This document shows positions 59,215 through 64,000 of a stretch of DNA of 64,000 nt, piece by piece. Under the pieces are notes generated by a model. That model made no database searches. It had not been told where the DNA came from and saw nothing but the letters and a program-made list of their open reading frames with translations. The DNA lies in assembly GCA_023053685.1 (NCBI GenBank), contig JALIGW010000001.1, positions 227,162,934-227,226,933 on the forward strand, in the 5' to 3' direction. The position numbers and the translations under genes were made by a program. The DNA is from Diadophis punctatus similis. Its lineage: Eukaryota; Chordata; Lepidosauria; Squamata; Dipsadidae. Within the stretch, counting starts at the first letter, position 1, and each line of letters opens with the position of its first letter.

Positions 59215-61430
59215 TGGAATTTTTCATATTTGATAGCCATGGTCTGACTTTAGTATTTTGACAAAGGAATCAGTGCAATGACAAACAGTAGTGGTGATAG
59301 TGAGCCTCCTTGAAAGATTCCTCTCTTGATATAAACCTTTCCCAGTTTATCACCATTGACCAGCAACTTCTATTGTGCCAATGATCTTTGCACAAAACTT
59401 CTGATGTTTCTACTGATTCCTGTTATTTCTTTGTTATTTGTCTATCATGTGGGAGGGAGTTGAATGCCTTTTTATAATCAATCTAAGCTACCTTCAAGTT
59501 GGTCTTCCTTCTCTTGCAGTTTTCCAAAATTATCTTGTCAATTAGGAGCTGATTTTTTGTTTATTTTGTTCCTGTGCTGTTGAGCAGTTTCCTTTCTGTT
59601 CAGGTGAAAAGAGCTTGTTTTCAATTAGATGCTCTTAGGCTGCATCAGCTACCATACCAGTTAGCAATTTGAAAGTTGTAGGTAAGCATATAATTGGTAC
59701 ATAGTTGCCTGGTGCTGCCCTTTTGTTGGATCTTTTATTACCAGAGGTTATCAGATGTTAATCAATTTTCAATTTTACCTCCTTGCAGTATATTGTTAAA
59801 TTACTTGGCAATGCATTGGCGTAGACCAGTTAGATGTTTTAACCAAATACATGCAGTTCATCTGGTCCTGACCAATTCTCTGGGTGGAAGGGTTGGACTA
59901 GATGACCTACAAGGTCCCTTCCAACTCTGTTGATCTGTTATCTGTTATTGATCTTCCTTGCCCCTTTCTTCTACCATTTCTGCTGTTGTTTTTAGTCCTT
60001 TCATTTCAGCTTTTTAAATTCTTATTTATCTCCTTTACTCAAGCTGCATTTTTGTTACATATTTTTGTGTTATCTCATAGCTCTGTGCATAATTGCACTG
60101 TTTCTTCTTTGTCAGGTGTTGATTGGTTCACTGCATTCTCTCCATTGATGGATTGGTAGAAATAATTCTGCTTCAACTGAAATTGGAAATTCTTCCTATA
60201 GTATGCAATTCGGGCTTTTTATCTGATCTTCTTGGCTACAGCTTTTATTTGTTACTTTGTTATTTCCAGTGCTTCCTTAATCTTGCCTGTTTCCTATTTA
60301 TTGATTGGGTATTATTTGGTCTTTCTGTTCTTCAGTTTCTTTTCTTTCATTTGTTTTAGCTTGTATCTAATCTTAGCTTGCGGATCTTATTTTCCAGCCT
60401 GATTTTTCATTCTGATGATGCACTGTGTGGCTATTTTTGTCCTTTGTTGATTTTGCATCCCAGGTATTAAATTATAACTGCAGATGTGTTCTCCATTAGT
60501 TGGTTTCTTGTAGTGAGTTGGTGTTTATATTTAATATTACAATATTGGCATCATTTAATATTTGTGCTAGCTGTTTCTTTGGAACAAGCTGAAATTTAGG
60601 TAACTTTATTCTATTGTCCTTGTGCTTTTTCTAGATGATCAGTTATTCTTTGTTTCAGTTCCTTTTCTTTTTTTAGTTAGAGGGCTTTGCTCTTTCTGAG
60701 GAGAAGGCAGAGAAGAGAGTGCTTGGTTTGGGAATGAAAATGGTTCAGTAGCAATGCTGGCTTCTACTGCTGATTCCCCCAACTTGCCTTTACAGTCTGA
60801 GTACTTCTAGCAAGAGTTCTGTGTTGTTGTTGTTTTGGTTGTTTTTTTCCTCCCTGGGTAGATCTTTGCAGTACTTCCAATTCTGCTTCTGTAAATACTT
60901 TATTTCATATTATAAAATCAGTATTGATCTTATAGTCTCTCATCTGTTATTTCTGATTCTGGATGCTGTTCTTTCCAGAACTGGAATCTTTTCAGATTCC
61001 ATATTTTTATTGACCTTTGGCTGGCTGGATTGTGGCCTGTTTAGTAATAACAGATAATTGACTTTTTTGTTTTCAATCTTTATACACTTCGATGGGTAAA
61101 CAATTTTAATTCCAATAGTTTTGCAGCTACTGGCCTTGGTTGCTCAGCCAACAAGCCTGAGTCCTGTAGCCCATTTACTACCAAATGTTCAGGAATTCTA
61201 GCCCCTAGCATGGTCCTTGTTGACCTGGGCAATGATCAATGCGGTATAGTAGATTATGTCTCACCATATTGTTTATTGGAGAGGCACTCTTCGTCTGACT
61301 TCTTTGATGAGACCTATCCTGTATAGTTGAACCTCTGGCATTGTTCTCATCTTCCTCAGAAAACACAAGCCCAATAACCACATCAAGGTACTTCTTCACT
61401 GAGGGGAGGATATTTATTAATTTTTATTTG
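59215..61430 (-). mobile_element. R4/Dong-like LINE, highly decayed
   Basis: Minus-strand translation shows IDYKKAFNSLPHD (near 59460), preceded by DKIILENCKRRKTNLKVA. Before these is NYVPIICLPTTFKLLTGMVA (near 59690). These match R4/Dong RT blocks (NYRPITCLPTxYKLLT, AWIDYxKAFDSVPH) in the right order. Upstream sequence to 61430 is AT-rich and compatible with the N-terminal part but not clearly aligned. A CR1 3' end is embedded at 59845. Confidence 0.65.
59845..59945 (+). mobile_element. CR1 LINE 3' end
   Basis: GGGTTGGACTAGATGACCTA then AAGGTCCCTTCCAACTCTG is the classic CR1 terminus, ending in a short TCTGTTA repeat. It interrupts the R4/Dong-like LINE and is therefore younger. Confidence 0.85.
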
Positions 61431-62434
61431 AATATTATTTTTATAAATATTATTTAAACATTTTAAATTTATTTCATTTTCTAAATTACTTGGTAGCACT
61501 CTCCCTCCAACTTTATTTATTTTTATTTATTATGCAGTTTTATGCATAGTTATTTAATGTGTGATTTATTGTTTTCAGTAGAATTTATTTCCAGGGACAT
61601 GGACATATCATCACAGATGCAAAGTACAATAAGAAAGTAGTGACTATTACTACTTTATCTTAATAGGTCAATGAATATGAAGTGGTTTGAAAGTTTGGTC
61701 CATCTGATTCCATCGTATGGTTTTTCTTTATTTTTTCCCCTTTACTTGATAATTCTGCATAAAGACAAAAATATAAAATCCAGGGAACATAGTGTAACCA
61801 TCCAATTTGACCTGTCTGTGGTCTTCAATAATTAAAAACAAATGTGAACATTATTTGAAATGTGTTCCCTAGTTTATTTGGCAAGAATTCCTTGACACAA
61901 TTAAGAATACAGCAGATACAGTATCTCCAGCTGTTCATGATGGTTGGTACAGAAGGTTTTGTATGACCTTTGCATGCAGCCTTGTTCTAAGGGAGTTGTG
62001 AGGAAATTTTTTTTTTTTTGGTTGCTATTTTCTCTTCAGCAGCCTGTCTAAAATATTTAGCTCCAATCCTAGAAGAAGAGAGAGGATTGATCTGCCTCCT
62101 AGAAAATTTATTTTGTGCTTGCCTTTAATAATAAGGATCTCCTTACGGATACCAAGATTGGCCTAGGCAGCTGCTGAAAGCCATGACAAATTGGGTTGAT
62201 GCAAATAGCCATGTACAGTATTACCTTTTTTCTATACCAGATTGGGTCTGCATTGTTTATCATTTATTGTTTTTATCTCTCCGATCTTCGTAGAATACAG
62301 CTTTCTTCTGTTTACCACTAAGAGATGGAGAAAGACTCAGGAATGAACATATACTCTTTTCACCATGCACTCTTTCTAGAGTGATAATTGTCCTTTTCCA
62401 TTTGTCTCAAAATTAGGGACCTAGCTGAAGGTAT
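61431..62434. other. Unassigned DNA
   Basis: AT-rich with no recognised feature. Confidence 0.4.
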
Positions 62435-62442
62435 AGTTCCCC

Positions 62443-62733
62443 CAGGGGTGGGTTCGAACCGGTTCGGACCAGTTCACCCGAACCGGTGTCACAATGACAT
62501 CACCGATCCGGATCGCTTGGTGCCGGTCCGTGGGCGCCACCATCTTTTTTTTAAAAAAACTTTTTTTTAATTTAATTTTTTTTCCTTCTGAGCATGCGCA
62601 GAAGCCGAGTTCCGGCACTGTTCATGCGGTCGCCATCTTTTTTTCAGCTTTGTTTTTTCCCCCGGATTTTTTGTTACTGCGCATGCGCGGGAGAGAGCGA
62701 ACCGGCAGTGAGGTAAGTTGGAACCCACCCCTG
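62443..62733. mobile_element. hAT MITE, GGTGGGTTC family, with NRF1-like sites
   Basis: Ends CAGGGGTGGGTTC and GAACCCACCCCTG are perfect inverted repeats. AGTTCCCC is duplicated exactly (62435-62442, 62734-62741). The interior contains GAGCATGCGCAGAA and CTGCGCATGCGCGGG, matching the NRF1 palindrome, and a GAGGTAAGT donor-like site near the right end. Confidence 0.9.
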
Positions 62734-62904
62734 AGTTCCCCCTTTTATCTGAAAGAAAAAGACCATAATCAAATATTATTGATTATCTGAAGTCAATTGG
62801 TACATTTAATTGACAAATAAGTACTGCTTTAAAATAGCTTTTTATTTTACATTTAATGAAAACTCAATACTGTAATTAAAATTTTTAAACTGACCTTTTC
62901 ATTA

Positions 62905-63597
62905 TTATTCATAAACTATTGACTATTGCAACGCACTCTACATGGGGCTACCCTTGAAGAACGTTCGGAGACTTCAGCTAGTGTAGAATGCGGCGGCGCG
63001 TGTGGTGATGGGTGTCCCTAGATACACCCATGTGACACCCATCATTCGCGAACTGCACTGGCTGCCTATAGGTCTCCGAGCACAATTCAAGGTGTTAGTG
63101 ATTACCTTTAAAGCCCTACATGGCTTAGGACCAGTTTACCTCTGAGACCGCCTTCTCCAACATACCTCCCTAAGACCGATTAGAGCCCACAGAGTTGGTC
63201 TGCTGGTGGTCCCGTCAGCCAAACAATGTCAGCTGGCGGGCCCACGAACGAGGGCCTTCTCTGTGGCAGCACCGGCTCTCTGGAATACACTACCCCCCGA
63301 GATCCGCATTATTCCCACCCTGCCAGCCTTCAGAAAAGCAGTAAAAACATGGCTTTGTCGACAGGTCTGGGGCCAATGATTTTAATACAACACCGATCAC
63401 TCTTGGCCCCATGAATGATTTATTGTATGGGTTTTTAAATTGTGGTTTTTAATGTTTTTAAATGTTTAAATATCTATTGTTTTTAATGCTTTTTATATTT
63501 GTTGTTGCATGTGAATTTTTACTGTTGTGAGTCGCCCAGAGTCTATGTGGAGTGGGCGGCATACAAATGCAACTAATAAATAATAAATAAAATATAA
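62905..63597 (+). mobile_element. CR1 LINE 3' end with ORF2 C-terminus
   Basis: The plus-strand translation is nearly continuous: DYCNAL, AAARVVMGVPRYTHVTPIIR, ELHWLPIGLRAQFKVLVITF, KALHGLGPVYL, AFSVAAPALWNTLPPEIRII and AFRKAVKTWLCRQVW. These are the CR1 ORF2 C-terminal blocks in order, with two in-frame stops. The 3' end is GAGTCGCCCAGAGTCTATGT and an (AATA)n tail. It is 5' truncated and relatively young. Confidence 0.93.
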
Positions 63598-64000
63598 ATA
63601 TTATGTTATTGTCCAGGAAGTAAAATGAATTGTTTACTGATGTTTACAATGAAAGCTGTATCTCTGTGCTCTTAGCTTTTAGTTTATCTACAACCAAGTC
63701 TTATATAACAAGATCAGGTTTTATGTGATGTAAGCTAATACATGAATACTGTAGGCAAGAACGATTTTTCCATTAGGAACTAATTGACATAGTTTCTTGA
63801 TGACATAATAATGAATCTTGTTTTCTGAAAGATAGGGCACTTTTACAAACTAAAGCTAAAATGGTATTCATAGTTCTTAAGGACATTCAGAAGAAGGCAC
63901 TATATATTCTGCTTCAAACTAACTAATCTACAAATATTATGTCTGCATTCTGTACTTATATTTGATCACATTTTCAATTGGTAGAATCTCAGTATGTTTG
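63598..64000. other. Unassigned DNA
   Basis: AT-rich, nothing recognised. Confidence 0.4.

Overview
The window is non-coding-rich vertebrate nuclear DNA, almost certainly from a squamate reptile and probably a snake. Three things show this. There is a Sauria SINE with a 12-bp target duplication. There are five copies of a tRNA-derived SINE with a GCTATT tail. The other repeats (CR1, L2, L1, Bov-B-like and R4/Dong-like LINEs, DIRS and Gypsy elements, and several hAT and Tc1/mariner MITE families) form the usual squamate mixture. No bacterial genes, CRISPR arrays or phage are present.

The one securely identified host gene segment is a Ras GTPase exon on the minus strand (7648-7802). It encodes residues 1-37 of H/K/N-Ras with an intact P-loop and has consensus splice sites. 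No exon encoding residue 38 onward is visible in the 7.6 kb to its left, so the next intron exceeds 7.6 kb. The leader is probably 36 kb or more upstream, in the CpG-rich block at about 42.7-44.5 kb. Which of HRAS, KRAS or NRAS this is cannot be settled. The 44-nt leader piece, and a second CpG island at 54.3-54.8 kb that carries an RFX/X-box typical of ciliary-gene promoters, mildly favour HRAS next to a ciliary neighbour such as LRRC56. The long introns would be more like KRAS.

Layout: 201-5148 is a degenerate Ty3/Gypsy element with both LTRs and a 5-bp target duplication. 7.6-7.8 kb is the Ras exon. 8.7-11.8 kb holds small repeats. 11.8-14.4 kb is an L1-like element with a 5'UTR and an ORF1-like start but no visible ORF2. 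14.43-17.65 kb is an internally deleted DIRS element with inverted termini and a tyrosine recombinase. 17.7-18.7 kb is a hAT MITE inserted in a SINE, followed by another SINE. 21.75-22.47 kb is a second, truncated DIRS end. 24-42 kb is intronic or intergenic DNA with many MITEs, an L2 LINE and a Sauria SINE. Three weak exon-like blocks lie on the plus strand between 19.3 and 30.3 kb. 42.7-44.5 kb is CpG island 1. 45.7-53.6 kb holds CR1, L2 and L1 fragments. 54.3-54.8 kb is CpG island 2. 55-64 kb holds MITEs, an R4/Dong-like LINE and a CR1 3' end.

The most interesting signals are structural: paired inverted repeats in both DIRS copies, compensating indels around the expected recombinase tyrosine, nested transposons that give a relative chronology, near-perfect palindromic MITEs, two X-box motifs, and the sparse exon-like blocks inside what would be a very long Ras intron 1. 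I did not find a convincing new multigene system.
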